Part shown: piece by piece, positions 1 to 8,889 of the stretch
Numbering within the stretch: the first letter of the stretch is position 1
Layout of the letters: each line of letters opens with the position of its first letter
From: Clostridium chauvoei
GTDB lineage: Bacteria > Bacillota > Clostridia > Clostridiales > Clostridiaceae
NCBI RefSeq assembly: GCF_002327185.1
Contig: NZ_CP018624.1
Location: 744,001 to 808,000 of the forward strand
Direction: 5' to 3'
Length of the DNA: 64,000 bases
Position numbers and translations under genes: made by a program
The notes under the pieces: generated by a model
Told to the model about the DNA's origin: nothing
Seen by the model: the letters and a program-made list of their open reading frames with translations, nothing else
The model's database searches: none

Positions 1-108
1 TAGTTTAAAAATTATAAAAAAGTATAAATAATAAAAACAAATTAAATAAATTTACATATAAATATATTATCTAAATCATGATAGTATATTTTTTAATTTA
101 TAAAACCC

Positions 109-136
109 TTGAAAATGTAAAATAATAAAGTATAAT
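109..136 (+). promoter_or_regulatory. Probable sigma-A promoter for the DUF1292 gene
   Basis: A TTGAAA -35 box (109-114) and a consensus TATAAT -10 box (131-136) are separated by 16 bp, about 30 bp upstream of the DUF1292 start. The first 100 bases of the window are AT-rich and hold no gene that I can see. Confidence 0.6.
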
Positions 137-166
137 TACATTATTCAATGAAAGAGGAGAGTACAT

Positions 167-439
167 ATGGAAAAGAATAGTATAAGTATAAATGAAGATG
201 AAAGAGAAATAATGGCTTTTTTAGATGAAGCAGGTAATAAGGTTGAGTTTGAAGGAGTTGCAAGAATATATATAGAAGAAAAGGAATATTTATTACTAGC
301 ACCTTTAGAAGAAAAAAACTCAGAAGATGTATATGTATTTAGAGTGGATGAAAAAGATGGAAAACAAGAGCTTAATCTTGTAGAAGATGACAAAGAATTT
401 TTAGCAGTAAAGAAAGAATATAAAAAGTTATTATATTAA
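167..439 (+). CDS. DUF1292 family protein
   Basis: Small acidic cytoplasmic protein of 90 residues matching the DUF1292 (YrzB-like) pattern: an N-terminal region asking for a beta-rich fold ([17 protein letters not shown]) followed by EYLLLAPL and a C-terminal [13 protein letters not shown] helix. The function of the family is unknown. It has a good ribosome site (GAGGAGAG) ahead of its ATG and is followed after 14 bases by another acidic gene, so the two are probably co-transcribed. The family assignment comes from recalled sequence pattern, not a search. Confidence 0.8.
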   Translation: MEKNSISINEDEREIMAFLDEAGNKVEFEGVARIYIEEKEYLLLAPLEEKNSEDVYVFRVDEKDGKQELNLVEDDKEFLAVKKEYKKLLY

Positions 440-453
440 AAGGGGATGTAAAA

Positions 454-849
454 ATGAATAATACAGAAATATTAAATATATTAGATGAAAATGCTTTATC
501 TGAAATTGAAGAATTAAGAAATGAAGAAGATCTATTATTAGTAAGATTTTATTTTGATTTTGATGAAGATGTTTTAAATGCAGCAAGGGCATATTCAAAT
601 GAAGAAAGTGATTATGAAGCTGAAAGTTTAGAATGGATTAAGGAATACTTTATTCCATATCTTTATGATTATGCAAATGATGAAGTATTATCAATTGTAG
701 AAGAAATAGTAGATGAATTAGATGTATCTGGAGAAATGATGGCTTTCCAAATGGATACTAAAAATGTTAATTACGTTCAATTTATGGCATTGTTTACAAA
801 TGGATTAGATGATATTTCAATAGAAGATGTAGTAAAGGATTTCATTTAG
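454..849 (+). CDS. Acidic protein of unknown function
   Basis: A 131-residue, very acidic soluble protein with no signal peptide or membrane segment and no motif that I recognise. It appears mostly helical, with many Glu/Asp/Tyr residues (for example FYFDFDEDVLNAARAY and IKEYFIPYLYDYANDE). The ribosome site AAAGGGG precedes its ATG, and it lies 14 bases after the DUF1292 gene in the same apparent operon. The 6S RNA promoter follows directly. Confidence 0.75.
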   Translation: MNNTEILNILDENALSEIEELRNEEDLLLVRFYFDFDEDVLNAARAYSNEESDYEAESLEWIKEYFIPYLYDYANDEVLSIVEEIVDELDVSGEMMAFQMDTKNVNYVQFMALFTNGLDDISIEDVVKDFI

Positions 850-881
850 TAAATATAAGGATATTATAGAAAAAAATTATA

Positions 882-909
882 TTGCACTATTAAAAAAATG
901 TGTTATAAT
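882..909 (+). promoter_or_regulatory. Promoter of the 6S-like RNA
   Basis: TTGCAC (882-887) and TATAAT (904-909) with a 16 bp spacer place a start site near 916, exactly where the structured RNA begins. Confidence 0.6.
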
Positions 910-915
910 AAAATC

Positions 916-1149
916 ATACTAAATCCTGAGATGTGCGTTATGCTTATAATATTCAACCTACATTATATATACGGGATTTGCGAAATCTTATGAAGATGTC
1001 GGACTTCAGAAATTCACTTTTATGTGGCAGAAGATAACAGATTCTGAGTGAGCGAAACCCACCTGCGAGCTGCAGGTATGAATATTTAAGTGGACGGCAT
1101 GTTGGGAATAGCATATGCATTCAACACCTCATATTTTGGGGTGTTTTTT
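916..1149 (+). ncRNA. ssrS: Probable 6S RNA
   Basis: There is no open reading frame here, but the segment has its own promoter, a far higher G+C content than its flanks and an intrinsic terminator. The ends form a long closing stem: GAGATGTGC..TTATGC near 927-942 pairs with GCATATGCATTCAACACCTC near 1111-1130. Between them are internal stems such as ACCTGC..GCAGGT and conserved-looking text (GAGCGAAACCCACCTGC, GGCAGAAGATAACAG). A roughly 200-nt rod with a closed terminal stem and central bubble is the form of 6S RNA, which binds the sigma-A RNA polymerase holoenzyme in stationary phase. This is called from resemblance to firmicute 6S RNAs; no covariance search was possible. Confidence 0.7.
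1123..1149 (+). terminator. Terminator of the 6S-like RNA
   Basis: AACACCTC and GGGGTGTT pair (with G-U pairs) around an ATATTTT loop, followed by a T run at 1144-1149. Confidence 0.75.
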
Positions 1150-1211
1150 GTTGTATACAGTTAATTTATAAAAATTAATATGGAATATAGGGATTAAAAC
1201 CTATAGAGTTT

Positions 1212-1266
1212 AAATACTCTTTTTAGGCTACCTTTTTAAAGGTTTGTCTAAAAAGAGTATTTTTTA
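1212..1266. terminator. Bidirectional terminator overlapping the 3' end of a minus-strand ORF
   Basis: A long hairpin in which AATACTCTTTTTAG pairs with CTAAAAAGAGTATT around an inner TACC/GGT stem. It is flanked by A and T runs so it can work on both strands. It contains the last codons and the stop of the minus-strand 67-residue ORF. Confidence 0.65.
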
Positions 1267-1426
1267 TATAATCCACATAAATTTTTTTCTGACAATCTAC
1301 TATTACCTTATCTAAATCTTGAGAAAGATAAATAATTATAGGATTCGTTGGGGATAAATATTTTAGAAGAAAGTTTAACAAACGCTTTCTATATATTATT
1401 TTGTTGTTATATGAAATTTTTAACAT
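1223..1426 (-). CDS. Small basic protein of unknown function
   Basis: A 67-residue basic protein (about 10 Lys/Arg in the first half) with no recognisable motif and no membrane segment. The ATG is preceded on the minus strand by a strong ribosome site (AGAGGAGGAG with good spacing), which is the main support for translation. Its last eight or so codons lie inside a bidirectional terminator hairpin, so the C-terminal sequence is constrained by RNA structure. It could be a host peptide or a chance ORF. Confidence 0.45.
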   Translation of the reverse strand: MLKISYNNKIIYRKRLLNFLLKYLSPTNPIIIYLSQDLDKVIVDCQKKIYVDYIKNTLFRQTFKKVA

Positions 1427-1729
1427 GGCTCCTCCTCTATTAATTTACATTTTTTACATTTTTATATCAATATTATACCAAATATGATAAATTTGTAAAT
1501 GGAAATCGCCAAACAAAATATTACAAAAAAGTAATAAATACCTAATACAATTACAGTAAAATATGTAGAATAAAGTAAATAAAGTTTTCAAATTGAAGAT
1601 AATAATATAAAAGACGATATATATATTAATTATATTGTGTCGAAATATTATAGAGTTGATATTAACTTAATTTGAAGGTAAAATATAATAAAGATACAAT
1701 TACATACAAAAGGAAAGGAAGTAAATGAT
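1427..1729. other. Intergenic region, divergent promoters
   Basis: About 300 bases of AT-rich sequence between two divergent genes. I see no ORF or strong RNA structure. A TGTCGAA heptamer at 1638-1644 resembles a Spo0A box, but one short match in this composition carries little weight. The region presumably holds the promoters of both flanking genes. Confidence 0.4.
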
Positions 1730-1933
1730 ATGGATTACAAAGACATGAAAATAGATGAAGTAATAAAAAAGATAAATGAACTTTACAAAAAAAGTAAAGA
1801 AGAAGGCTTAAATGAACAAGAAAAAGAAGAGCAACAAAAATTAAGAAGAATATATATTGATAGAGTAAAAAGTAATTTTAAAGTTCAATTAGAAGGAATT
1901 GAACCAAAAAATCCAACTAATAGAAAAAGTTAA
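1730..1933 (+). CDS. DUF896 (YnzC-like) protein
   Basis: A 67-residue, highly charged helical protein with the DUF896 signature: an N-terminal INELYKKSKEEGLNEQEKEEQ segment, then LRRIYIDRVKSNFKVQLEGI and a short polar tail. This family folds as a two-helix hairpin. B. subtilis YnzC is the best-known relative, and the function is not established. A strong AAAGGAAAGG ribosome site precedes the start, and the gene lies 13 bases upstream of hprK, suggesting one operon. Confidence 0.85.
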   Translation: MDYKDMKIDEVIKKINELYKKSKEEGLNEQEKEEQQKLRRIYIDRVKSNFKVQLEGIEPKNPTNRKS

Positions 1934-1946
1934 AGGGTGATGAATA

Positions 1947-2855
1947 GTGGCGGTTTCAGTTGAGAAGTTAATAAATGATTTTGATTTAGAGGTTTTAGTA
2001 GAAGGTCAAAAAGATACCATGATATCAGTAAGTGATATTAATAGACCAGGCTTACAATTAGCTGGATTTTATAATTATTTTGCATCAGAAAGAATTCAAG
2101 TAATAGGTAAGGCTGAGTGGAGTTTTTTAGATGATATGGGCGTAGAGCTTAGAAGAAAAAGGGTTGATAAATATTTTAGTTTTAATATAAAATGTTTAAT
2201 AATTACAAGGGATTTAGAGCCGCATAAAGAAGTTCTTAGAGCTGCTAAAAAAAATAAAATATGGTTACTTAGAAGTAATTTAGTGACAACTAAGTTTATG
2301 AGTAAACTTACTATATATTTAGCAGATAAATTAGCTCCAGAAACTAGATTACATGGAGTTTTAGTAGATGTATATGGAATAGGTATTTTAATTACAGGTG
2401 AAAGTGGGATTGGCAAAAGTGAAACAGCCTTAGAGCTTATAAAAAGAGGTCACAGATTAGTAACCGATGATGCTGTTGATATAAAAGAAATTGATGGTGA
2501 ATTAATAGGAACATCTCCAAGAATAACTATAGGAATGTTAGAAGTAAGAGGAATAGGGATTATAGATATTTCAGCATTATATGGAGTAAGCTCTGTTCTT
2601 CAACAAAAAGATATAAAATTAGTTATGCATTTTGAACATTGGAAAGATGATGGCGATTATGACAGACTAGGATTAAATAACGAGTATCATGATATACTAG
2701 GAGTTAAAGTTAGAAGACTTAGAATACCTGTTAGACCAGGTAGAAATATAGCTGTTATTATAGAAGCAGCAGCAGTAAATTATAGATATTATCTTATGTC
2801 AGATGTTACACCTGTAGATATTATAGAAAGTAGAATGGATAAAGTTTTAGAATAG
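1947..2855 (+). CDS. hprK: HPr kinase/phosphorylase
   Basis: Cytoplasmic bifunctional enzyme that phosphorylates or dephosphorylates HPr at Ser46 and so controls carbon catabolite repression in firmicutes. At 302 residues it has the usual length. It shows an N-terminal domain (1-130) and a C-terminal kinase domain with the Walker A loop GESGIGKSETALE near residues 152-164, then HRLVTDDAVDI and the family signature LEVRGIGIIDI. Its GTG start has a GGGTG ribosome site. The gene is followed after 16 bases by the M18 aminopeptidase. Confidence 0.95.
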   Translation: MAVSVEKLINDFDLEVLVEGQKDTMISVSDINRPGLQLAGFYNYFASERIQVIGKAEWSFLDDMGVELRRKRVDKYFSFNIKCLIITRDLEPHKEVLRAAKKNKIWLLRSNLVTTKFMSKLTIYLADKLAPETRLHGVLVDVYGIGILITGESGIGKSETALELIKRGHRLVTDDAVDIKEIDGELIGTSPRITIGMLEVRGIGIIDISALYGVSSVLQQKDIKLVMHFEHWKDDGDYDRLGLNNEYHDILGVKVRRLRIPVRPGRNIAVIIEAAAVNYRYYLMSDVTPVDIIESRMDKVLE

Positions 2856-2871
2856 ATAGGAGGAGTTAACA

Positions 2872-4263
2872 GTGAGTGAAAAATTAAAAAGTAAAAATGC
2901 TTGGCTAAAATATAATAGTGAGGAAAAAAAGCAAATTTTTGAATTCTGTACAGGATATATAGATTATATGTCTGTTTGTAAAACAGAAAGAGAATGTGTT
3001 CTTACTGCTATAGATATGGTTGAAGCTATGGGCTATAGAGATTTAGAAGAAGTCATAGCAAAGGGAGAAGCATTAAAGGCTGGAGATAAAGTCTTTATGA
3101 ATAATAAAGATAAATCATTAGCAATATTTCTTATAGGTAAAGAACCAATAGAAAAAGGAATGAGAATATTAGGTTCACATGTAGATTCTCCAAGATTAGA
3201 CCTAAAACAAAATCCTTTATATGAAGATAGTGAACTTGCTATGTTAGATACTCACTATTATGGTGGGGTTAAAAAGTATCAATGGGTTACACTTCCATTA
3301 GCTATACATGGTGTTGTAGTGAAAAAAGATGGATCAAAGATTGATATTGTAATAGGGGAAGATGATAAAGATCCAGTAATAGGAGTTTCAGATCTTCTTA
3401 TACACCTTGCAGGAGATCAATTACAAAAGAAAGGTTCTAACGTAATTGAAGGGGAAGATTTAAATATATTAGTTGGAAATATGCCATTAGAAGGTGAAAA
3501 TAAGGATGCTGTTAAAGCAAATATTTTAAAACTTATTAAAGAAAAATATGATTTTGAAGAAGAAGACTTTTTATCAGCTGAATTGGAAGTTGTACCAGCA
3601 GGTAGAGCTAGAGAGTTTGGCTTAGATAGAAGTATGGTTATGGCATATGGTCAAGATGATAGAATATGTGCATATACTTCATTAATGGCTTTATTGGAAG
3701 TTGAAGAAGCAGATTATACATCAGTAGTATTATTAGTAGATAAAGAAGAAGTTGGAAGTAATGGAGCTACTGGTATGCATTCAAAATTCTTTGAAAATGT
3801 TGTAGCTGAAATTATGGATAGAACAGGAGAATATTCAGAACTTAAACTTAGAAGAGCTCTTGCAAACTCAAAAATGCTTTCAGCAGATGTAACTGCTGCA
3901 TATGATCCAAACTATCCTTCAGTTTTAGAAAAGAAAAATTCATCTTATTTTGGAAGAGGACTAGTATTTAGTAAATATACTGGAGCTAGAGGTAAAAGTG
4001 GATGTAATGATGCTAATGCAGAATTTATGGCTTGGCTTAGAAAAGTTATGGATAATAATAATGTATCTTTCCAAACAGCTGAACTTGGTAAAGTAGATCA
4101 AGGCGGTGGAGGTACTATAGCTTATATATTAGCTCAATATAACATGGAAGTTATAGACTGTGGTGTTGCATTACAAAATATGCATGCACCTTGGGAAGTA
4201 TCAAGTAAAGTAGATATATATGAAACTAAAAATGGATATAAGGCTTTTTTAGAAGCAAAATAA
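2872..4263 (+). CDS. apeA: M18 family zinc aminopeptidase
   Basis: A 463-residue cytoplasmic metallo-aminopeptidase of the M18 (aspartyl aminopeptidase/ApeA) type, releasing N-terminal residues from peptides. The dinuclear zinc motifs are visible: GSHVDSPRLDLK (His and Asp ligand region, near residue 103), DKEEVGSNGATGMHS (Glu ligands) and a C-terminal NMHAPWEVSS with the last His ligand. The GTG start follows AGGAGG. It sits directly behind hprK as the likely last gene of the operon, because a terminator follows. Confidence 0.92.
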   Translation: MSEKLKSKNAWLKYNSEEKKQIFEFCTGYIDYMSVCKTERECVLTAIDMVEAMGYRDLEEVIAKGEALKAGDKVFMNNKDKSLAIFLIGKEPIEKGMRILGSHVDSPRLDLKQNPLYEDSELAMLDTHYYGGVKKYQWVTLPLAIHGVVVKKDGSKIDIVIGEDDKDPVIGVSDLLIHLAGDQLQKKGSNVIEGEDLNILVGNMPLEGENKDAVKANILKLIKEKYDFEEEDFLSAELEVVPAGRAREFGLDRSMVMAYGQDDRICAYTSLMALLEVEEADYTSVVLLVDKEEVGSNGATGMHSKFFENVVAEIMDRTGEYSELKLRRALANSKMLSADVTAAYDPNYPSVLEKKNSSYFGRGLVFSKYTGARGKSGCNDANAEFMAWLRKVMDNNNVSFQTAELGKVDQGGGGTIAYILAQYNMEVIDCGVALQNMHAPWEVSSKVDIYETKNGYKAFLEAK

Positions 4264-4271
4264 AATAAATA

Positions 4272-4352
4272 CCCCTCCTTACTTTTCACAGATACTATGC
4301 AATTAGAATAATATAATTGTATAAGGGATCAGAAAAGAGGAGGGATTTTTTT
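4272..4352 (+). terminator. Long-loop terminator that also covers the holin ribosome site
   Basis: CCCCTCCTTACTTTTC (4272-4287) is complementary to GAAAAGAGGAGGG (4332-4344), which is followed by a run of seven T. The 3' arm is also the ribosome site of the holin gene. A TATAAT box at 4312-4317 lies inside the 44-base loop, so a transcript starting there would lack the 5' arm and leave the ribosome site free. The pairing is read directly; the regulatory reading is inference. Confidence 0.5.
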
Positions 4353-4355
4353 ATT

Positions 4356-4619
4356 ATGAAAAAATTCGATTGGTCTAGATTTAAAAACTATGGTCTTTGG
4401 GTATCAATTTTATCTTTAATACCATTAATATTAAGTGCATTTGGATATAAGGTTATAGCACCAGAATATCAAACAGTAACAGCAACAATTTTATCAATTT
4501 TAGCTGCATTAGGAGTTTTAAATAACCCAACAACTGATAACAAATGGTATAAGGATGATATAGTTAAAATAGAACCAGAAAAAGTTATAGAAGAGAATAA
4601 GTCTGAAGAAAATAAATAG
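4356..4619 (+). CDS. Phi-LC3 family holin-like membrane protein
   Basis: An 87-residue protein with the phi-LC3 (Phage_holin_1) pattern: an N-terminal amphipathic FDWSRFKNYGLW, two membrane helices (YGLWVSILSLIPLILSAFGY and a second at VTATILSILAALGVL), then the NNPTTDNKWY motif and an acidic C-terminal tail. Holins form membrane lesions that release cell wall hydrolases. The ATG at 4356 is chosen because GAGGAGGG precedes it. There is no endolysin or other phage gene next to it, so it is an orphan, possibly recruited for host protein release or autolysis. Confidence 0.85.
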   Translation: MKKFDWSRFKNYGLWVSILSLIPLILSAFGYKVIAPEYQTVTATILSILAALGVLNNPTTDNKWYKDDIVKIEPEKVIEENKSEENK

Positions 4620-4620
4620 G

Positions 4621-4663
4621 TTAATATAAAAAATGAGGAGTTTATCCTCATTTTTTATATTAA
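4621..4663. terminator. Bidirectional terminator
   Basis: A perfect inverted repeat (TTAATATAAAAAATGAGGA and its complement) around a GTTTA loop, serving the convergent holin and PHP genes. It runs into the last codons of the PHP gene. Confidence 0.85.
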
Positions 4664-5482
4664 CCATTTTAAGTATTTATTAACATTAATATTTTCAGGT
4701 AAAGGAATATCGCCAACAGTTCCATGGCTAGAATCATTTGGTATACCATGACAATCAGAACCACAAGAAACTAATAAATTTAAGTTTTCTGCAAGTTTTA
4801 AAAAGTGTTTAGTATTTTTAGATTTATTTCTAAAATAGATAGCTTCTAAACCATCAAACCCCAGCTCTAAAAGTTCTTCTACAGGAGTGTGTTTTACAAG
4901 GACAGGATGAGCTAAAAAAACTAAAGAATTAAATTTTTTTAAAAGTTGAATTCCTTCTTCTGTAGTAATTTTAGCTGAAGGTACATAAGCTGGACAGTTA
5001 TCTCCAATAATATTTTTAAATATATATTCATGGTCATAAGGGTAGCCTGCTTCTATTATTGCTTTTGCAATATGAGGCCTAGCTATAGTATCTTTTCCAC
5101 CTTCTAAAACTTTATTTATGTCTATTTCTATATGATTATATTTCTTTAATCGTTCAACTATTTCATAGGCTCTTTTTATTCTCTTTTCTTTTAAAGATTC
5201 TAAAAAAATTTGAAGCTCAGGATTTTTATAATCATCATTTTTAAAAAATCCAAGTACATGAATAGATTCGTTATTAAATTCGGTAGATAATTCTATTCCA
5301 GGAATAAAATTAATATTAAGTTTTTTAGCTTCTAAAGCTGCTTCTTCAATACCAGAGAGAGTATCATGGTCAGTTAGTGCCAAATATTCAACTCCGTTAT
5401 CTTTGGCCATTCTAACAACATCAGTAGGTGAATATCTTCCATCTGAAGATGTTGAATGGGTATGCAAGTCATATTTTATCAT
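4655..5482 (-). CDS. PHP domain phosphoesterase
   Basis: A 275-residue member of the PHP family (TrpH/YciV type, related to RNase AM and 3',5'-nucleoside bisphosphate phosphatases). Metal-binding motifs are clear: YDLHTHSTSSDG at the N-terminus, ALTDHDTLSG near residue 40, PGIELSTEF, LAHPVLVKH and a C-terminal SCGSDCHG. The ATG at 5482 is preferred over an upstream one seven codons earlier because GGGAGA precedes it. It is transcribed divergently from the folate operon. The exact substrate cannot be told from sequence. Confidence 0.88.
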   Translation of the reverse strand: MIKYDLHTHSTSSDGRYSPTDVVRMAKDNGVEYLALTDHDTLSGIEEAALEAKKLNINFIPGIELSTEFNNESIHVLGFFKNDDYKNPELQIFLESLKEKRIKRAYEIVERLKKYNHIEIDINKVLEGGKDTIARPHIAKAIIEAGYPYDHEYIFKNIIGDNCPAYVPSAKITTEEGIQLLKKFNSLVFLAHPVLVKHTPVEELLELGFDGLEAIYFRNKSKNTKHFLKLAENLNLLVSCGSDCHGIPNDSSHGTVGDIPLPENINVNKYLKWLI

Positions 5483-5623
5483 TAGAAAATCTCCCTTCAA
5501 CATTATATTTATTTAGTAAATTTTATATATAAACTTTAAATTTTAAACTTTAATATGTTGTGATATAATTTATTTTAACATAATATTAGATTATTTAAAA
5601 TTATTATAAGTGGAGGCTATGTA

Positions 5624-6214
5624 ATGTTACTAATGATTGATAACTACGACTCCTTTGTATTTAACCTTGTAAGATACATAGAGGAATTAGGAGAAGAAAT
5701 TTTAATATATAGAAATGATAAAATAACTATTGAAGAAATAGAAAAGTTAAATATAAATGGAATTATAATATCTCCAGGTCCTAAATCTCCAAAAGATGCA
5801 GGAATAAGTTTAGAAATTTTAGATAAATTTAAAGGGAAGTTACCCATATTAGGGATATGCTTAGGTCATCAATGTATAGGGCATTATTTTAAAGGTTACA
5901 TAATAAAAGGAAAAGAACCTGTTCATGGAAAAATGAGTATGGTAAAACATAATAATAAAGAGCTTTTTAAGGATATTAAAAATCCACTTAGAGTTACAAG
6001 GTATCATTCTTTAATAATAGATAAGAATACTTTACCTTTAGAATTAGAAGTAACTTGTGAAACAGAAGATGGGATAATTATGGGAGTTAAACATAGAGAG
6101 TATCCTATTTATGGAGTTCAGTTTCATCCAGAGGCAGAAATGACAGAAGAAGGACATGGAATCTTAAATAACTTCTTAAAGATAACAAAGGAATTTAAAG
6201 GAGGAACTTTTTAG
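5624..6214 (+). CDS. pabA: Aminodeoxychorismate synthase glutamine amidotransferase subunit
   Basis: The class I glutamine amidotransferase subunit that supplies ammonia to PabB for 4-amino-4-deoxychorismate, the p-aminobenzoate precursor of folate. At 196 residues it shows the oxyanion loop SPGPKSPKDAG, the catalytic nucleophile in LGICLGHQCIGHYF, and the His-Glu pair in YGVQFHPEAEMT. It could also serve anthranilate synthase, but the folate operon context favours PabA. It starts the operon, with GGAGG upstream of the ATG, and abuts pabB with no gap. Confidence 0.92.
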   Translation: MLLMIDNYDSFVFNLVRYIEELGEEILIYRNDKITIEEIEKLNINGIIISPGPKSPKDAGISLEILDKFKGKLPILGICLGHQCIGHYFKGYIIKGKEPVHGKMSMVKHNNKELFKDIKNPLRVTRYHSLIIDKNTLPLELEVTCETEDGIIMGVKHREYPIYGVQFHPEAEMTEEGHGILNNFLKITKEFKGGTF

Positions 6215-7570
6215 TTGAATTTTAAAATAAAAGAAATAGTAACAGAATTAAATTCTTTAGAAATTTATAATGTGTTTGAATCTGAAAAAGGTACAATATT
6301 ATTAGATTCATCTAAAGAAGATAAAATGTTATCAAAGTTTTCATTTATAGGATTAAATGAATTTTTGAGGTTTGAATCTAAAGGGGATAAAGTATTTATA
6401 GATAATAAAGAAATCCAGGGGAACCCTTTTTGTGTTTTAGAAGGCTTACTTAATAAATATAAGATAAGTTTTAAAGAATATAAAGATATTCCATTTTTAT
6501 CAGGTTGTATAGGATATATATCTTATGATACAGCTAGAATTTTAGAAGAGTTACCCAATACTTCTAAAGAAGATTTTAATATTCCAGATATGAGATTTTC
6601 ATTTTATGACAATTTGGTAATTTTTGATTTAATAAATAATAAGAAATATATAACATCTTTAGGACTTAAAGAGAGTAGTGAAAAATCTTTAAAGAAAATA
6701 GAAGATAGAATAAAAGCTGGAGTAAAAATAGAGGAAGAGAAAGTAGTTTGTAAAAATAACAATTTCCAATCTAATTTTACTAAAGAGGATTATAAAAAAG
6801 CAGTAAAAACCCTTAAGGATTATATAATTAGTGGTGATGTATATATAGCTAATATGACTCAAAGATTTTGTTGTGAATGTAAAGAGGATGCATTTAATGT
6901 TTATAAGAAATTAAGGACTATAAACAAAGCACCTTTTTCTGCTTTTGTTAATTATGAAGATTTTCAAATAATTAGTTCATCACCAGAGAGGTTTATTCAA
7001 ATTAAAGATAATAAAGTACATACAAGACCTATAAAGGGAACTAGACCAAGAGGGGAAAATAAAAAAGAGGATTATAAAAATAGTCAGGAATTATTAAATA
7101 GTGAAAAGGATAAAGCAGAGCTTTTAATGGTAGTTGATTTAGAAAGAAATGATTTAAGTAAAGTATGTAAAAATCATTCAGTAAAAGTTACAGAACTATT
7201 TAAACTTGAAAAGTATGCAACTGTATTTCACTTAGTTTCAACGGTAGAAGGGGAACTTAAGGATGATATTTCAGCTGTAAAGTGTATTAAGGAATGTTTC
7301 CCTGGAGGATCTATAACTGGGACACCTAAAATAAGAGCTATGGAAATAATAGAAGAATTAGAAGGACTTAAGAGAAATTTATATACAGGGTCTATTGGTT
7401 ATTTTGATTTAAGAGGGAATTCTGACTTCAATATAGTAATAAGAACCATCTTAAAAAAAGACAATAAAGCGTATTTTGGAGTTGGTGGCGGAATAACTTA
7501 TGACTCCATAGAAGAAGATGAGTATAATGAAACTTTAGATAAAGCAAAAGCACTTATGAGGGTATTATAA
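6215..7570 (+). CDS. pabB: Aminodeoxychorismate synthase component I
   Basis: The chorismate-binding subunit (451 residues) that forms 4-amino-4-deoxychorismate. The C-terminal two thirds carry the chorismate-enzyme signatures: SSSPERFIQ, the TRPIKGTRPRG stretch, LLMVVDLERNDL, and FPGGSITGTPKIRAMEIIEELE near residue 370. The PIKGT motif, with Lys where anthranilate synthases have Ala, supports PabB. It uses a TTG start directly after the pabA stop, with AAAGGAGG inside the end of pabA, so the two are translationally linked. Confidence 0.93.
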   Translation: MNFKIKEIVTELNSLEIYNVFESEKGTILLDSSKEDKMLSKFSFIGLNEFLRFESKGDKVFIDNKEIQGNPFCVLEGLLNKYKISFKEYKDIPFLSGCIGYISYDTARILEELPNTSKEDFNIPDMRFSFYDNLVIFDLINNKKYITSLGLKESSEKSLKKIEDRIKAGVKIEEEKVVCKNNNFQSNFTKEDYKKAVKTLKDYIISGDVYIANMTQRFCCECKEDAFNVYKKLRTINKAPFSAFVNYEDFQIISSSPERFIQIKDNKVHTRPIKGTRPRGENKKEDYKNSQELLNSEKDKAELLMVVDLERNDLSKVCKNHSVKVTELFKLEKYATVFHLVSTVEGELKDDISAVKCIKECFPGGSITGTPKIRAMEIIEELEGLKRNLYTGSIGYFDLRGNSDFNIVIRTILKKDNKAYFGVGGGITYDSIEEDEYNETLDKAKALMRVL

Positions 7571-8325
7571 TGAGGGAAATTTTACATAAACATGAAAAAT
7601 TAAGTTTAGATGAAGGAGTTTTTTTTGGAAGAGGAGTATTTGAAACTATTCTAGTTAAAGAAAAGCCAATATTTTTTGATGAACATATAGAAAGGTTAAA
7701 TCAAGGGATAGAGGTATTAGAAATAGGAGAAAAGGTTGATAAATCTATATTAAAAATAGAAATAGATAAATTGAATTTAAAAAATAAAGCTTTAAAAGTT
7801 CTAGTAACTCCAAAAAATCTAATTTTAATAGATAAGGAAATACCCTATTCGGATGAAGATTATAAAAAAGGATTTAAATTGAAACTATCAAAAGTTATTA
7901 GAAACTCGACATCTCCTTTAACTTATATTAAATCAATAAATTATATGGATAATTTATTAGAAAATAAAAAAGCTAAAAAAGAGGGATATAATGAAGTTAT
8001 CTTTATAAATGAAGATGCTTTTATTACTGAAGGAAGTACATCTAATATATTTATAGTAAAAGAGAATAATATATATACTCCAAAGATAGAGTGTGGATTA
8101 CTTAATGGAACTATAAGGAAATATATTTTAAAAAATACAAATTGTATAGAGAAAGAATTTACAATAGAGGAATTATTAAATTCAGACGAGGTATTTATAA
8201 CTAATAGTTTATTAGGTATAATGAGAGTTATTAGTATAGAGGAAAAAATATTTAATAAACATAGTATTACAGATTATATAAGAAGAAAATATACTAAAGA
8301 CGTAGAAATGCTAGGAGGGGAATAA
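7570..8325 (+). CDS. pabC: Aminodeoxychorismate lyase
   Basis: A PLP-dependent fold-type IV enzyme (251 residues) that cleaves aminodeoxychorismate to p-aminobenzoate and pyruvate. Family features seen: an N-terminal [12 protein letters not shown], the [18 protein letters not shown] segment that carries the PLP lysine region, and [12 protein letters not shown] followed by [15 protein letters not shown]-amino acid and branched-chain transaminases share the fold, but position between pabB and folE fixes the call. Its ATG overlaps the pabB stop (TAATG). Confidence 0.9.
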   Translation: MREILHKHEKLSLDEGVFFGRGVFETILVKEKPIFFDEHIERLNQGIEVLEIGEKVDKSILKIEIDKLNLKNKALKVLVTPKNLILIDKEIPYSDEDYKKGFKLKLSKVIRNSTSPLTYIKSINYMDNLLENKKAKKEGYNEVIFINEDAFITEGSTSNIFIVKENNIYTPKIECGLLNGTIRKYILKNTNCIEKEFTIEELLNSDEVFITNSLLGIMRVISIEEKIFNKHSITDYIRRKYTKDVEMLGGE

Positions 8326-8879
8326 TGATAGATAAAGATAAGGTGAAAGCTGGAGTAAAATTAATATTAGAAGCTATTGGAGAAGATGTAAATAGAGAAG
8401 GGTTAATAGAAACTCCTGATAGAATAGCAAGAATGTATGAGGAAATTTTCTCGGGCATTGGACAAACAGCAGAAGAAATATTATCAAAAACATTTAAGGT
8501 AGAAAGTAATGATTTAGTTATAGAAAAAGATATAACTTTCTTTTCTATGTGTGAGCATCATTTAGTACCTTTTTATGGTAAAGCACATATAGCATATATA
8601 CCAAAGGACAGAGTTGCAGGGTTATCTAAATTAGCTAGATGTGTAGAAATTTATGCAAAGAAACCACAACTTCAAGAAAAATTAACAGCAGAGGTTGCAG
8701 ATGCTATAATGGAATATTTAGGTGCAGAAGGTGCCATGGTAGTTATAGAAGCAGAACATATGTGTATGACTATGAGAGGAGTTAAAAAGCCAGGAACTAG
8801 AACTGTAACTACAACTTATAGAGGTAGATTTAAAGAAGATTATGAGTTAAGACGAGAAGTTCTTGCTTTAATAAAATAG
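8325..8879 (+). CDS. folE: GTP cyclohydrolase I
   Basis: Converts GTP to 7,8-dihydroneopterin triphosphate, the first step of the pterin branch. The 184-residue length is typical of the type IA enzyme. Motifs: an N-terminal [18 protein letters not shown], the zinc-binding [40 protein letters not shown], and the second Cys in [16 protein letters not shown]. The start overlaps the pabC stop (TAATG). Confidence 0.96.
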   Translation: MIDKDKVKAGVKLILEAIGEDVNREGLIETPDRIARMYEEIFSGIGQTAEEILSKTFKVESNDLVIEKDITFFSMCEHHLVPFYGKAHIAYIPKDRVAGLSKLARCVEIYAKKPQLQEKLTAEVADAIMEYLGAEGAMVVIEAEHMCMTMRGVKKPGTRTVTTTYRGRFKEDYELRREVLALIK

Positions 8880-8889
8880 GGGGGACACT

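Noticed and set aside
1638..1644. Spo0A boxes at 1638 and 22870 (TGTCGAA)
   Set aside because: Seven-base matches in two AT-rich gaps are expected by chance; not raised to findings.
5504..5623. Tetrahydrofolate riboswitch before the folate operon
   Set aside because: The 120-base leader is almost pure A/T and shows no stable fold or conserved motif.
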